Assembly: GCA_950295325.1 (NCBI GenBank)
Contig: OX485804.1
Span: 59,610,533-59,674,532, forward strand
Reading direction: 5' to 3'
From: Polytrichum commune
Lineage: Eukaryota; Streptophyta; Polytrichopsida; Polytrichales; Polytrichaceae
Length of the DNA stretch: 64,000 bases
The translations under genes were made by a program, and so were the position numbers. The stretch's first letter is position 1. Each line of letters opens with the position of its first letter. Below are positions 49,907 to 61,497 of the stretch, piece by piece. The notes beneath the pieces were generated by a model that was not told the origin of the DNA, searched no databases, and worked only from the letters and a program-made list of their open reading frames with translations.

Positions 49907-50031
49907 AGAAAAGGAATGAAAAACCAACGTCGGGCACTCGATGCAAATGTGAGCCCATTGGCCCTACCTTGCTCAAGAGTCCTTCTTGGTGTGGGGTGGG
50001 GTTTACCGTCTACCTTGCGGTAGGTGGGCTC
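49907..50031 (-). mobile_element. Very short LINE/SINE tail insertion with 12-bp target duplication
   Basis: 125 bp flanked by perfect GTACTTTGTGCA duplications (49895-49906 and 50032-50043). Minus-strand content is only the conserved 3' tail: CGAGCCCACC, a CTACC/GGTAG hairpin (50010-50023), GCCCGACGTTGG and a pyrimidine-rich end. A classic severely 5'-truncated target-primed insertion. Confidence 0.8.
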
Positions 50032-50043
50032 GTACTTTGTGCA

Positions 50044-53000
50044 TCTATGGGCATGCTACTTATGTTTGTTGCATGGGGAGGTCACTCAGTAGGATTTTTG
50101 TGTACCACGTGCGGCGGAGGGGTATTTGTTTTGGGGCTATTTACCTCCAAGGTACGAATTAAAAGCTCCCTATAATTACATAATATTCTAAAATGGCCTA
50201 TTTTTTGTACCCTATCATTACTTATAATGCCCATGTCATTGAAATTTTTTGTAGTCTATATTATTTTTGATTAAAAAAACTGAATTTAAGAATGTATGCA
50301 ATGCAAAAGTGATGGGAAAAGCATGGCAACAAAAAAATATAAAAATTACGTACCATTGCAAAAACCAAGTACAAAAACTTAAAGTGAAAATACAAAAAGA
50401 AGACTTAGGATGGAACACAACATAATTGAGTGTGTGTTTACAAACACAACAAGATTGTGTGTGTGTTCACAAACCCAACACCCGTTCCATAAAAATCCTT
50501 TATTCAAAATCACTTTACATGCTAGTGAAGACCAAAACCATATAGTGTGAAACACTTTAAGCTTGGTCATGAATCTTATATAATTCGTTCTGTCACAAAC
50601 TTGGACAGTTGCTCTCAATCATTCCTATCAAGAGTGTACACCTCATTTGTAGAATTGCAACGGGTGCTCCCCAAGCAGGCGGAAGAGAAAGGAGAGGGAC
50701 TGATGAGAGGGAGGGCCAGGGCGTCAGTGATTGAAGGGCCAAAAAGCGCAAACTCAAGTATTGAAGGTAATCACTACTCTCCTTTACAAAAGTGGGAGGG
50801 CGAGGCAAGCGAGCTTTCGCATCATAAAATTCAGCTTAATGAAAATATCGACACAAGATTGGAGAATAGGAGGACAACAAGCAACGCGATATTGGTACTC
50901 TCTACTTGCGCTATGCTTAGTTCCTGCAAAGTTCGGGAGCAAAAACTTACTAACAATCAGAATAACCACGACACTCAATGATCACTAATCTCTGTGGATC
51001 GTTTCAGACCTGCTCTTCAAGGTTTCCGCATCAGATCACGCAGCCTGGCTAAAAAACTCTACACAAGATTGGAGAAGAGGATGATGACAAGCAATCCTAA
51101 ACCCTAAACACAACGGTGAGGCTCAAATGTTGTGCACAAACGGGCGCCCTACAATCGGGTTGAAGAGTTTCAAAAGAGAAGGGGAGAAAAACCACCAAGA
51201 GAAGTCGGGCATAGGGTTAGGCTTCCAATTTCACCCATTTTTGGGTGAATGATGAGTAATTTTTCATCCATCCCTCGTGAGGCATGCGTACAAAATTGAT
51301 TCTACTAAACATACATCCTAAGATCCTTATTTTCAGCCCCTATATTATTTTTACTAAAAGGGAATGGCCCATATTTTATACCTATCTATTTTACTTGTAA
51401 TGGGCTTATGTACTTTTAATGGACCCTTCATTATTTGGAATTCTTTTATAATTTTTATGTCAAATGATTTTAATCCTCCCTATATTATGCCGCACGTCGT
51501 TTTTAAAATGCACTAAGTGACCTCCCCGTGGTTTGTTGCAATCTGGATTAAAGGATGGGACATGAAGAGAGAAAGAGGGACTTATTGCAAAGGTTCCATC
51601 ATACCTCTCATCCATCCAATATAAAAACTTAACCCCCAATTGGTTCATCCAAATTAATTAAATTACACTAATTTGGATCTTCAATGTTAAGTAGATGTCA
51701 AATCAACTGGAAACAATAATATCCAATCTCCATATTGTTCAAGAGTTTTTACGTTATATAAATGAGAGGTACGATTGCATGCGACAATTCCCTCTCCCCA
51801 CGGGACATGCAATTATGTAGTCTTAGAGCAAGTCCCCAACAATCAATAGTTCTTTCTCTACTATCAGTTCTTGAGTTTTATTTAATAGAAAATACATGAG
51901 ATGTATTATATCCAAGATAGTTCATTGCCCACCAACTACATTATGAGGCCTCTGGATGAACAAACTTGTCGTCAAATGTTTGTTCAATCATGCAAATACT
52001 TATCTAGCAAATTAAAAAAATTAAACATAATCATGAACATTTTTACATCTAAGCTTCCAAAACCTCAAATTTTCCCACTCCCACGGTGGGTATGCACTCA
52101 ATAACTACATTAATTATTTCATATAATGAAGGTGGGTTAATAGTGCATGCGGGAAATTAGTGAAGGTGACACTAAATTTCTTTACGCTATGAAATTAATG
52201 CCACCAGAAGATGTAGGGTTTCGGGAGTCCAAAGTGTCAAAGTGCTGGAAACTCTCAATGCTCTCTTCAGTTTCTTGATGAACATTAGGAGATGCCTTGG
52301 GAGAGAGCGGCGCCGACTAAAAAGAAGGAGAAGCGCCTTTTAGCTCACCATAACAAATTACACACTCTATAAACACCTTAGAACATGCACTAATTTTGCT
52401 TGAAATATATCGTGAATGAGCGTGTATTCATGAAATTAGTATCACTTAGTAAAATTTTCAGCCTCACTAATTTTGAGATTTGGCAAAATCGTGTGTGTTT
52501 TGGAAATTAGTACCACACGCACTATTTGGGATAATCAGTGTGCATTAAAAATGGGTACTGTACCAAAAAGGTGAAAGTTTGAGTCAAACACGAGTGATAA
52601 TGGTAGAGCGCTAGATCATCAGCCGCCCATCTCCACACATCTCCTCACCCACATGTCTCTTGTCCTCAAGCTTTTTCCTTAAAAAACCTTCGAAGTTTGG
52701 ATGAGCTTGGGAAGTCAATCAGAACACACCGGGTAAAAACCACCAAAACTGCATATGTCGCACTGGTCCTGTGTGATTTCTTGATCAACTTCCTAGATTC
52801 GTGCGCCTTGAAATGCATTCGTGCAACAAGGCATCACATCCACGTGTGCGCCCTTCAAATTTCTCAAATCCATAAAACCAGAAACTGATGGAATATTCTA
52901 CCACCGCCAACCCTCTCTTAGAATTGTTGAAAGTCTGAATTTCTTCAGTAATTTCCATTGGAAGAATGCAGTAAACATCATAGCAATGCAACTTAATTCC

Positions 53001-53690
53001 AAACTATTTGGAATGACCTGGTCAACTTTGGGCTCCTTGCACTTGCAATGCACTACTGCAGATGAATGTGATGTGCAATAGGTCCCACATACCTAATGCA
53101 TTATTTATATGAACACGGTCAAAGCACTCATTCTTAGTACGCACTCGATATTCTTCAGTCTTGTTATTCTGGACAGCTTATCCTAAAGACAGTTCAGTTT
53201 TATTTTCACTTTATTATTTTCTTGATTTGAGTACCACATGTAATGCAGAAAATTGTACTCTACTTACAATGTTGTAAGTAAACAAGTTTCATCATCACTC
53301 CAGTCCAACATGGCAGGTAAAATGCTTGGCTCCGGGAGAACCCGGATTAAGGTAGACGTATCTAATTTGGTTACTTGTCTTAATTGTACACCTTTAATTT
53401 GAGTAGTATGTAATTAGGTGTGGCTCCACGAATGGATACCCAAAAACATGGGCTAAAAAGAGATTGGACTACATGCTCAAAATGTGATGACTCTTCTAGG
53501 CGACACAATTGGAGCGAAGCAGGTTGAGCTCGGGAAGCATCACCTTTTGCACAGTTGCACGAGGTCAAAGTTCGTTGTTTTTTTTGTGTGTGGTTTTGGT
53601 ATGCCTGGGGTGAGGGAGTGTAGAAGGATTGGTTGGTTTGGAATTGGGAGCTAGGGAGGCCCCTACCCACTTTTCAAACTTACTTAATGT
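50044..53690. other. Intergenic, no supported gene
   Basis: Open frames near 50547-50981 and 52697-53081 show no domain. A 40-bp segment with ACAAGATTGGAGAA occurs at about 50850 and again at 51062. A piece of the CACCTTTAATTTGAGTAGT dispersed family lies near 53390. Confidence 0.5.
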
Positions 53691-54564
53691 TTATTGTTTA
53701 GAACCTGAAGCCCGGGGGGAAATGTAATAAGGAAAGAAGTTGGGTGCTGGTTGGGGGAAGCCTGCAGCTTGCAGCCATTTTTTAATCTGTCTCTGGCATC
53801 AGCACGGAGCAGGTCTGGGAAGTTGTCGGAAGGAAACTTGGATTTCCAGGAGGCCAGAGAATAAAAAGAAACCTGCTTGTCTGTCTGGAAGCCACATCTC
53901 AGCTTGGAGGTTAGGGAGCCAACTTCTAGTCGTGTCTTGGAGTTTCTATAAATTTCCCAACCTCGTGGTTGATCATCAATTTGAACTTCCCGCAGGGGTG
54001 GCAAGTTATAAGTTTGTCCTGTTTTTAGTGGTGGCTGAGAGGGGCTGGTTGCATTGGAACAAGATCTTCGAAGTTCGGAAGAAGCAGCAGCAGCAGCACT
54101 GCACTGCATCTTGGTAGGCTTTCGGGCCGGTGGCATAAGCTAAACTGCTTTGAACCGGATTTGCAGTTGGCAGTTTGCAGTTTGTAGCTTCGGGTGGCAT
54201 TTGGGGCGGGTTGGATCTCACAAACTGCTGTCGTTTTGCTTGGAAGCTTTTTCGGTGTGGGTGGTGCCTGGGAGTTCTGGGGAGGTTGATGGCTTTGCTG
54301 CAGCAATGTCCGTCCTTTGTTGTGGGAATTTAGAGGGATTATGTTGGTTGAGGGGATTCCAAGTAATGTAGGATAACTTTCTGAGCACCACAGCTCTGTT
54401 TCCTGCAGCAATGTGCTTTTCGAGGAAGTAAAGGGTGGTGTGGGGCTCTGTCTGTCTCTGGCTCTCTCTAGGTCTTCAAACTTAGGGGGATGATGGGTTT
54501 TCTCATCACAATCAGAAAGTCTTGCTGAGCAACGTTCTCTGTTGTGGGAACTCAACCCTTTGAG

Positions 54565-54601
<37 letters not shown>

Positions 54602-54631
54602 TTTGGAGCATTGAGTGTAGATAGTGCAACC
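53691..54631 (+). promoter_or_regulatory. Upstream region and leader of the CBS-domain gene
   Basis: GC content rises here relative to the intergenic DNA. A (TC)16 tract at 54567-54598 lies just before the first candidate ATG; CT-rich leaders are common in plant genes. Long frames on the minus strand (to 208 codons) have Ser/Glu/Pro-rich content and no domain, and are treated as chance. No TATA box was assigned. Confidence 0.45.
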
Positions 54632-54929
54632 ATGAGGTGTAGCTTTTGCAAGCCGGAGGAGTTAGAAGAATTCTATCATACAGGATGGCAATTAGAGCAG
54701 TCGCTGAGTGAATGCTACCTTGTCCCTCAAGTTCTCAAGATCCATGTATGTTGTCTATAATTTGTTTTGTTGTCAGTAGTATATGGGGATGATGAACATT
54801 TTGCTCATCCTTTCTGCCTCTAACCAACCCACCTTCACAATCCCCCGCTCCACTTATTGCATTTTGTGCTCCTGTCCATTCCAATTTTGTACCTCCTTCT
54901 AACCACTACTCCATGTGTGTGCAGTGCAG
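54632..54929 (+). other. Possible upstream ORF and leader intron of the CBS-domain gene
   Basis: ATG at 54632 starts a frame (MRCSFCKPEELEEFYHTG...) that reaches a donor, CATGTATGTT, at 54746. Candidate acceptors GCAG/TGCAG at 54924 and 54929 are 5 nt apart. Neither joins this frame to the main CBS frame. With the downstream acceptor the small ORF stops at once (GAATAG); with the upstream one it runs on across the main start codon in another frame. It could therefore be a regulatory uORF. It could also be an unrelated open frame. Confidence 0.35.
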
Positions 54930-55003
54930 GAATAGCATTGTTGGTGGTGGACAGGAGAGAAGGGGTGAATTCTCCAGTCCAGACGAGGGAATTAGTGAGG
55001 TGC

Positions 55004-58000
55004 ATGGCCGGTTTCTTCCATGTGCAGCAGGCTGGCGACCTTGCGTTAGGCAAGCCTCCACTGCGGCGCTTCTCCAAGAACGCCACGGTGGGAGAGGCCC
55101 TCAGAGCCCTCAAGAAATGCAATGAGCTGGAGCTGAGCCTGTGGGAGGAGCTTTGCCCCTTGTCACACAAGCCCATCAAGGAAGTAGAAGCAGCAGCAGC
55201 AGCCCATGGCAAAGAGAAGGAGCATCATGTCCACTCCACTCTCCCCCTCCAGGTAACTTACTTAACTTACATCCAACACGATTGTACAGCCTTGATTTTC
55301 TTCCTCCCATCAAAGCAAATCTTTTTGCTTCTCTCTTTTGCACCAAATTTGTTCCCTTGATGGTTGGTTGATGATTGTAGGGTTACCTTATCCCTTTGTT
55401 TTTAAGGGATAAGGTGGCATTGATGAAACCAACCACATTTACTCTTCTTACTTCGTCAACTCCGATACAAGGCATGGCAAAGTAGTTGAAGGTGTTTGCC
55501 ATTGTGATGATATTTGGAGTTTACTTCCTTCTGTTCTGTTTTGTTTGTAGTTTTTCTCTCTCTCTCTCTCTCTCTCTCTAGTAGGCAATCACTCTTCTTG
55601 CACAAAGTTTGCGCTGGAATCCATACATTGTTTGTCTCCAACGGCTACCTGCGACCTTGTGTTAGGATTGCACTAATAGGAGGGACAATGAGGTGAAAAC
55701 CACACTTCACTTACAGCAACTACTACACCTTCTTGCGTGTATACAAAAATACTTTTTATTAAAGTTTTAAGAATCGAAGTTGAAGGTGGACTTTTAGCTG
55801 TACCCTTTAAAATCCGGCCTGAAAGAGGCAACGAGTCTCTCGAGTTGTCACGAACTCTGGCCAAACCTACCTCAGCCGTCCAAGCAAACAAAAGTTCGGT
55901 GCCCATTCGGCCGGCTTTGTTTAGAGTGATAGATGCATGCTTAGTTCTATCCAGACATAAAAATATGGTTTAAGAGCAACTCCATTTGCAGAACTAGCTA
56001 GGCTAGTGATGTTTGACTAAGAAGAGCTTTCAAATTGTGCAGGGAGGCGAGAAGGAAAGGTTATGGCGATGTGCTGGGAAAGTGGGAATGGTGGACATCA
56101 TCTGCTTCCTGGCGCGGGACGAAAGTCTGGCGGATCTGAGTGGTGCTCTGAACTCTCGAGTTGCCTCTTTGGTCCCTGATAGCGCGTTTGCCGTCCAACA
56201 TGTGGATTCCAACACTAAGTAAGTGTTTCTACTGAGGCAATTCTTCTCTCATTATTCAATCTTCTGGTAAGTTTTTCTGCAGTGGGGTACTCACCCAGGA
56301 GTTTCGTAACTGTATGTACTTTCATTGCAAGTTCTATGGACTGGAAACATTCAGAGATCAGGAGGGTGTATGAATGTGTCCAACAACAATCGAGTCCGAA
56401 GAATCTCACATTGTTGAAGAATTTATCAGAGCCAAAACATGCCAGGCAGTTTACAAAGTAGGTTTCAGAATCCTCTATGGATTCATTAGCACTACTACCC
56501 TAAAGGATTCAGCAAAAGGGAAGACAACAATATCGAAGTCAAATATTTTAAAACGAATCCTAACCTGGTAGCTTCCCCAAGTGAATTGATAACACAGTAG
56601 ATATTAGAAGAGGAAAGAAAATCCAAGTGAATTGATCTTACAATAGTTCCCCTATCAAGCATGCTTAAGTGGTGTAGTGGATGCTCTCCCTAGATAAGCA
56701 TCTTGAAGAGTATGTACTCCGTAAGATTCTTTCTGGCAAGGTCTTTAAGTTGAATATGGGTAGATGGGATCGGAAGCCTTTGTCCGAAGATAGTTAACAA
56801 CCCGTTAACAATGAGGTGTCCACTAATGAGAGCTTGCCATCTTGACTATGCTTGGCATTTATGGATGTAAACAAAGGACCTTGATTTTTGAATTCATTCT
56901 TGAAGCCACAATAGAAAGAGCAACATCCTTGCACATGCTTAAGAATGCCAAGATGGCAAGAGTTTCGTTTGATCAATCAACTTTTTCAACTGCGTTGTTC
57001 ATTTCCTTCTCGATTTGCAGAGAGGAAAAGAGGGAAAGGAATTTGACATGTATTATTTGGGAGTCTTTTTTGAATTTCTGGATTTCCAGATATATTATTG
57101 AAGCTTGATTAGAAAGAGAAACGTCCTTACACAATGCTTAATAGTGCCATGATGTCAGGAGTTTCGTTCCATCGATCGACCTTTTCAGCTGTATTGTTCA
57201 TATCTTTCTCAATTTGCAGAGATGAAGGCAGGGGAAAGGAATTTGATGTGTGTTTTTTGGGAGTATTTTTTAGATTTCTGGCTTTTTGGAGAATAGAAAG
57301 AGACACGTCCTACACATGCTTAAGAATGCTATGATGACAGGAGTTTCGTTCGATTGATCGACTTGTTCAACTGCATTGTCCGTTTCTTCCTCAATTTGTA
57401 GGGATGAAGGGAGGGGGAAGGATTTGACATGTGTTGTTTGGGAAATCTTAATTGCAGGTTATTTGACGCGCTGGGGGAGGTCCTCAATGGTGTGCAGAAC
57501 CTCATCATCTCCATCGACCGCAGCGTTTCCAGTCGGCTGGCTCGCTACAGCACGATGCCTGCACAGCAAAGGAGTGAGGGTAGGGGTATGCCTTTGTCAG
57601 ATTCTGCCAAACTCGACCGACAACATTTGTCTCTTCCCCGGCTGTCAACAGAAGAAACCACGAACATTCTTGAAGAACACGGAGGAGTCCAGGAGTACTG
57701 CTGGCTGACACCCGAGGACATCGTCCGATTCCTGCTCAGCTGCATTGGCCTATTCTCTCCTCTCACCATGATGACCATCCAGCAGCTGGGGATCATCAAC
57801 TCCGACGTCCTCACGGTCGACGTGAACGCGGATGCAATGAGTGCATTGCCTTTGATACAGAAAGCGGCACGCGAAATGTCTGCCGTCGCGGTCGTGGAGA
57901 CGGATGAGGAAACCACCGGGATGCCGAAGCTCGTTGGCGAAATCTCGGCCTTCACCATGAAAGAGTGCGGCGAGACGGCTGCCCTCGCCCTGTCCACACT

Positions 58001-58469
58001 GTCCGTGAAAGGGTTTCTGTCGTTCACGCAAGACTGCGGCGGCCCGTCGCACTCCCTTGTCGAGCTTGTGCACTCGCGGCTGAGCCAAAAGCTGAAAAAC
58101 ATGCACCACTTGTTCTCCACGGGCTCCGCGGAGGATGCGAACATGGAGCTTCTGGCCACCATGTATGGGTTGGAAAGCGGCGATGATTCTTCCGATGAGG
58201 AGTCTGCTACTGTTCACTCGCCCACAGGCCCACTCGGATTCTCGCACGACCTGCCTGCGCGAATTTCAAAGATGCAATCCAACCCTAAGGGCCGAATGGC
58301 TCCGAACCGGTGTCGGCCATGGAGTTCCTTGGTTGCGGTCATGGCCCAGGCGCTCACGCATCGTGTGGGATACATCTGGGTCACGGATGATGACAACTCG
58401 TTACTGGGCATTGTCACCTACATGGACATCATCACCTGCATCTTGGGTACGCTATACTCATCAGAGTAA
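55004..58469 (+). CDS. CBS-domain protein, CBSX5/CBSX6-like (three coding exons)
   Basis: Exons 55004-55252, 56043-56218 and 57458-58469 join in frame (GT/AG borders; donors GTAACT and GTAAGT) to 478 residues. The start MAGFFHVQQAGDLALGKP fits the family opening, in which ...DLxxGKP follows the first residues. First CBS pair: residues about 12-110 (SKNATVGEALRALKK; KVGMVDIICFLA) and 115-235 (NGVQNLIISI; YCWLTPEDIVRFLL). Second pair: 245-300 and the C-terminus (PWSSLVAVMAQALTHRV, residues 429 on; IVTYMDIITCILG). Plant CBSX proteins are thought to sense adenylate nucleotides; the role of the CBSX5/6 branch is poorly known. The product is longer than Arabidopsis relatives of about 400 residues, because of Ala/His-rich (60-80) and Ser-rich linkers. 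Intron 2 and the 3' end carry tandem duplications. Confidence 0.9.
55555..55579 (+). repeat. CT microsatellite in first intron between CBS exons
   Basis: CT dinucleotides within intron 55253-56042. No other element was recognised in that intron. Confidence 0.9.
56902..57457 (+). repeat. Three tandem ~190-bp repeats in the last intron
   Basis: Units begin at about 56902, 57099 and 57290, each at a (T)AGAAAGAG segment followed by CATGCTTAA, GAGTTTCGTT, TTCATTTCC-like and ATTTGACATGTG segments. Each holds a TTTGCAG or TTTGTAG. The third unit runs directly into the functional acceptor ATTGCAG at 57457. Confidence 0.85.
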
Positions 58470-59160
58470 ATCAGTCCAGGTCACAGAGTCCACCATGAAC
58501 AGGCGGCCAGTAGTCCGCAGGTGAAGAGACTCTCCATTTATGCTTGCTTTCTTCAGGAAGGCGACGTTCTTTCTATCTATCTATCAATCATCGGAGTTAC
58601 CATCCCTAACCTCTCTGCAACATTTATGCTATCCTTCTTCAGCTCTCCTGGCTCCGATGATGGACCAGGCGCTCACGCATCGTCTGCCCACATGGACATC
58701 ATCACCTGCATCTTGGGCACCCTACTCTCATCGGAGTAAATCAGTCCAGGTCATTCAATCCACCACCAATAGGTCACCAGTAGCCCGCGGGCAAAGAGAC
58801 TCTCCAATTATGCTTGCTTTTCGCACGAAGTCGGCCTATCTATCTATCTATCTATCTATCTGTCTATCTATCATTGGAGTAACCATCCGTAGCCTCTCTG
58901 CAAGAACCAAAATGCTATCTTTCTTTAGTTCTCTTTGTTGCAGTGGTATACTGTATCCATCGGAGTCAGTCAGTCCAAGTTATAGAGTCCACCGCCGACA
59001 GGTGGCTTTAACCCCGTGGGCAAAGAGAATCTCCATTTTATGCTTGCTTCTTCAGGAAGTTGGCGTTTCTATCTGTACCTATCGTCAGTGTAACCATCCT
59101 CCCTCTCTCGCTCTCGCTCTCTTTGCGACATTCATAATGCTGTCCTCCTTCAGCAGAGGG
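58341..59160 (+). repeat. Tandem triplication of the gene's 3' end with SINE tail
   Basis: Unit 1 begins in the coding region at ATGGCCCAGGCGCTCACGCA (58341). Unit 2 begins at 58660 (ATGGACCAGGCGCTCACGCA). Unit 3, more decayed, begins near 58940. Units 1 and 2 both include ATGGACATCATCACCTGCAT, the last codons and TAA (58467-58469; 58737-58739). In unit 3 the stop position reads TCA. Each unit also has a SINE tail: 58484-58590, 58757-58872 and 58986-59082. The SINE must have inserted beside the stop codon before the duplication. Confidence 0.8.
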
Positions 59161-59844
59161 ATGTCAGAGGAGTAGCGATCCAAAGTGAGTGCATAGACCT
59201 GTACTTTGCTCATTTTTGTGATGTAAATAGTCATCAAGCTTTTTAAAAAGGGTGCTGAAGTAAGTAGGTTCATCGTCAGAGTGGACATTAATTCTGCTCC
59301 TGGAGTGTTTACAAGTGGCGCAGGCTAGTGCAGCCCTGTGCTCGCGGAGGTTCTCTTGAGCGAGCTGTACATGACATTGTAGCTGATCAAATTGTGTACA
59401 ATGCTCACACAAGGTACCTGCCAATGAGTGGTAACTTACTGCATTTGCAGGCCTTGGGAAGTTTTGGAACATGAATGAGAATGAGTCACATGGATAATTC
59501 GTATGAGTCATTCTCTAGAAATCTGATCTGGTGGACTGCGGAGAAGACAACTGTTGTGCAATGTGAAGTTAGATATATTTAAGAACGCTTGTCTGCATGG
59601 GGATGCCAGTTCGTCATGACCCTGTGTTGAAACAAACTAACAGGAATCGAGTTGATCCAGCGGAATTCATCGACATGTCGTTCACTGTTCGAAAGCATTT
59701 GGTACTGATTCCCCTCAAATGTGTCGTTACTTTTGCAAATGCCCATTCACAGAACACCGTGTTCAACTGTTGTTTCGTGAACTGTAGTGTGTGAATGTAG
59801 TCCTGTAGGCTCACTTGCGTCACTCATGCAAGCTGTGTGACACT
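59161..59844. other. Downstream of CBS-domain gene, no gene seen
   Basis: No recognised domain in either strand. Poly(A) signals for the CBS gene were not assigned. Confidence 0.5.
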
Positions 59845-60241
59845 GTTTACATTACTTAGTGTCACATACATAATATTGTCACTTACCCTATTGTGAGGCA
59901 TATGCTTGGTTACACCAATGATCAACAACTTCACCATCAGTGTCACCTCATGACACTTGGCGCTCGAGTGCGCTTTCTAATATCTCGGCATGAGTATAGT
60001 CGACAATGTTGTAAGATGTATGCTTATGTTGCACAAATGCATGGTCTACAAGTTGACTAAAGTGTACACAATGACACTTGACATTAGTATGCCCAAGAAC
60101 ACCATCCCCTTGCATACTAAATTATAAACACATAACACTTGCCATTAGTGTGCTCATTTATATCTTCTCCTTGCATACTACGGCGCAAAACTATTATCTC
60201 AAGTATCCCCAACGTGCTACACTAAACGTCATAATGTAAAC
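59845..60241. mobile_element. TIR MITE candidate
   Basis: Ends GTTTACATTACTTAGTGTCA and, inverted, GTTTACATTATGACGTTTAG. The interior is rich in GACACTTG and CTTGCATACTA words. 397 bp, no ORF. Target-site duplication not resolved. Confidence 0.55.
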
Positions 60242-61497
60242 AAATTTTCACGTAAGAATTGTAATTGTGTTATATTGGTAATTAGTGGACATGACACTTT
60301 GAGACTCCAGGCATCTAGTTTAGGCCCCGGGACCTCAAAAACCAAATTTCCAACTTGGGGTCTGGAAATCAGATAGCTTGTACATGTGTTGTTTCGGTGA
60401 TCTGCCAGAGAACTTCACATCTCCATAACCACCCCAAATTCATGCCATGCAGACAGCTCTGAGTCAGCGGCCATAGCCCATGCCCATCTGTCTTCTTCCT
60501 CAAACGATATCTTGTGAACTCAGTAAGGGTGTGTGTACATCAGGGTCTGGGTCTAAAAATGGTGAGCTTCTTGAGTTTGAGAAATAATCGGTTCAAGTTT
60601 TAGACAGATTGCCGATTGTGTTCTAGGAGAATCTATAGCATATACCTCCGTTCAATAAAGAAAGACTGAAAGATATCAACTTGTAACCGGTTGGATTAGG
60701 AAACATTTGGATCTCGACCGATTTTGCCCATAATTAAGGTCATGTGCACGTAATGTGTACCTTAAATGGACATACAATCTAGGATTGGTTTTCATCTCAC
60801 GTCTGCAATTTAGGATAGATTGTGTCCATTCATGTACATTTTCCATAATAGGTGTGCATATCCCAATGGACTTTGCTTTTGGACTCAAGCTTGGACTCAA
60901 GTTTGAAGATCGGTTTCTCAAACTAGGGTATTTTCCGGGGGGGGGGGGGGAGGTCTAGGTCACATGTTTTACCAATAAAAGCTTTACAATGTTTCCTTCT
61001 AAGAGGTCCAAAATTGAGTTATTGCGGGCAATCGCATACATGTTGAATAAGGGTTACAATCATGTGTGTCAAAATTCTACGTTAAATTTGGTTACATGCT
61101 AAAAAAGATGGTGTTGTGTTTGATGCCCCAAAGCCCACCTATTGACAAATAAGCAGTATGATAATGGGATTTGAACTTGATTTCAGTTGAAGTTCATGTA
61201 TGTTGCTAAGGCCTTCTACAATTCGCTTTCGAATTCATATGTCGCGGATAGCTATGTGTCTCAAGTAGCATATTCTTGCTTTTACTTTTTCTTTTACTTT
61301 ACCTTACCTCCATGTATACTTTTATTTTAACTTCATGTCTAACTATATATTGAGAAGGATGTTCAAATACACCACAATTGAGCACCTTTGACAACCAAGG
61401 GTTTTGAAACTTTGACCCATTTAACAGTGTTTTGAGTTCAATAATTGTTGAGCTTATCAAAGCCATTGGATTTTTTGGGGATGAAATTTAAGGCACC
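60242..61497. other. Intergenic, with ACCGGTT-family repeat and G14 run
   Basis: The repeat copy lies at 60570-60740, and G14 at 60937-60950. No gene recognised. Confidence 0.6.

Noticed and set aside
54025-54651. 208-codon minus-strand ORF upstream of the CBS-domain gene
   Set aside because: The translation starts in the CT repeat (RERERERE) and is low-complexity with no domain. The strand conflicts with the gene leader.
56655-56720. tRNA-like A box (GTGGTGTAGTGGATG) in the CBS-gene intron
   Set aside because: No B box at a suitable distance and no cloverleaf could be folded.
57545-58247. Long minus-strand ORFs (205 and 165 codons)
   Set aside because: Antisense shadows of the last CBS-domain exon, which is GC-rich and matches the protein family in the plus frame.
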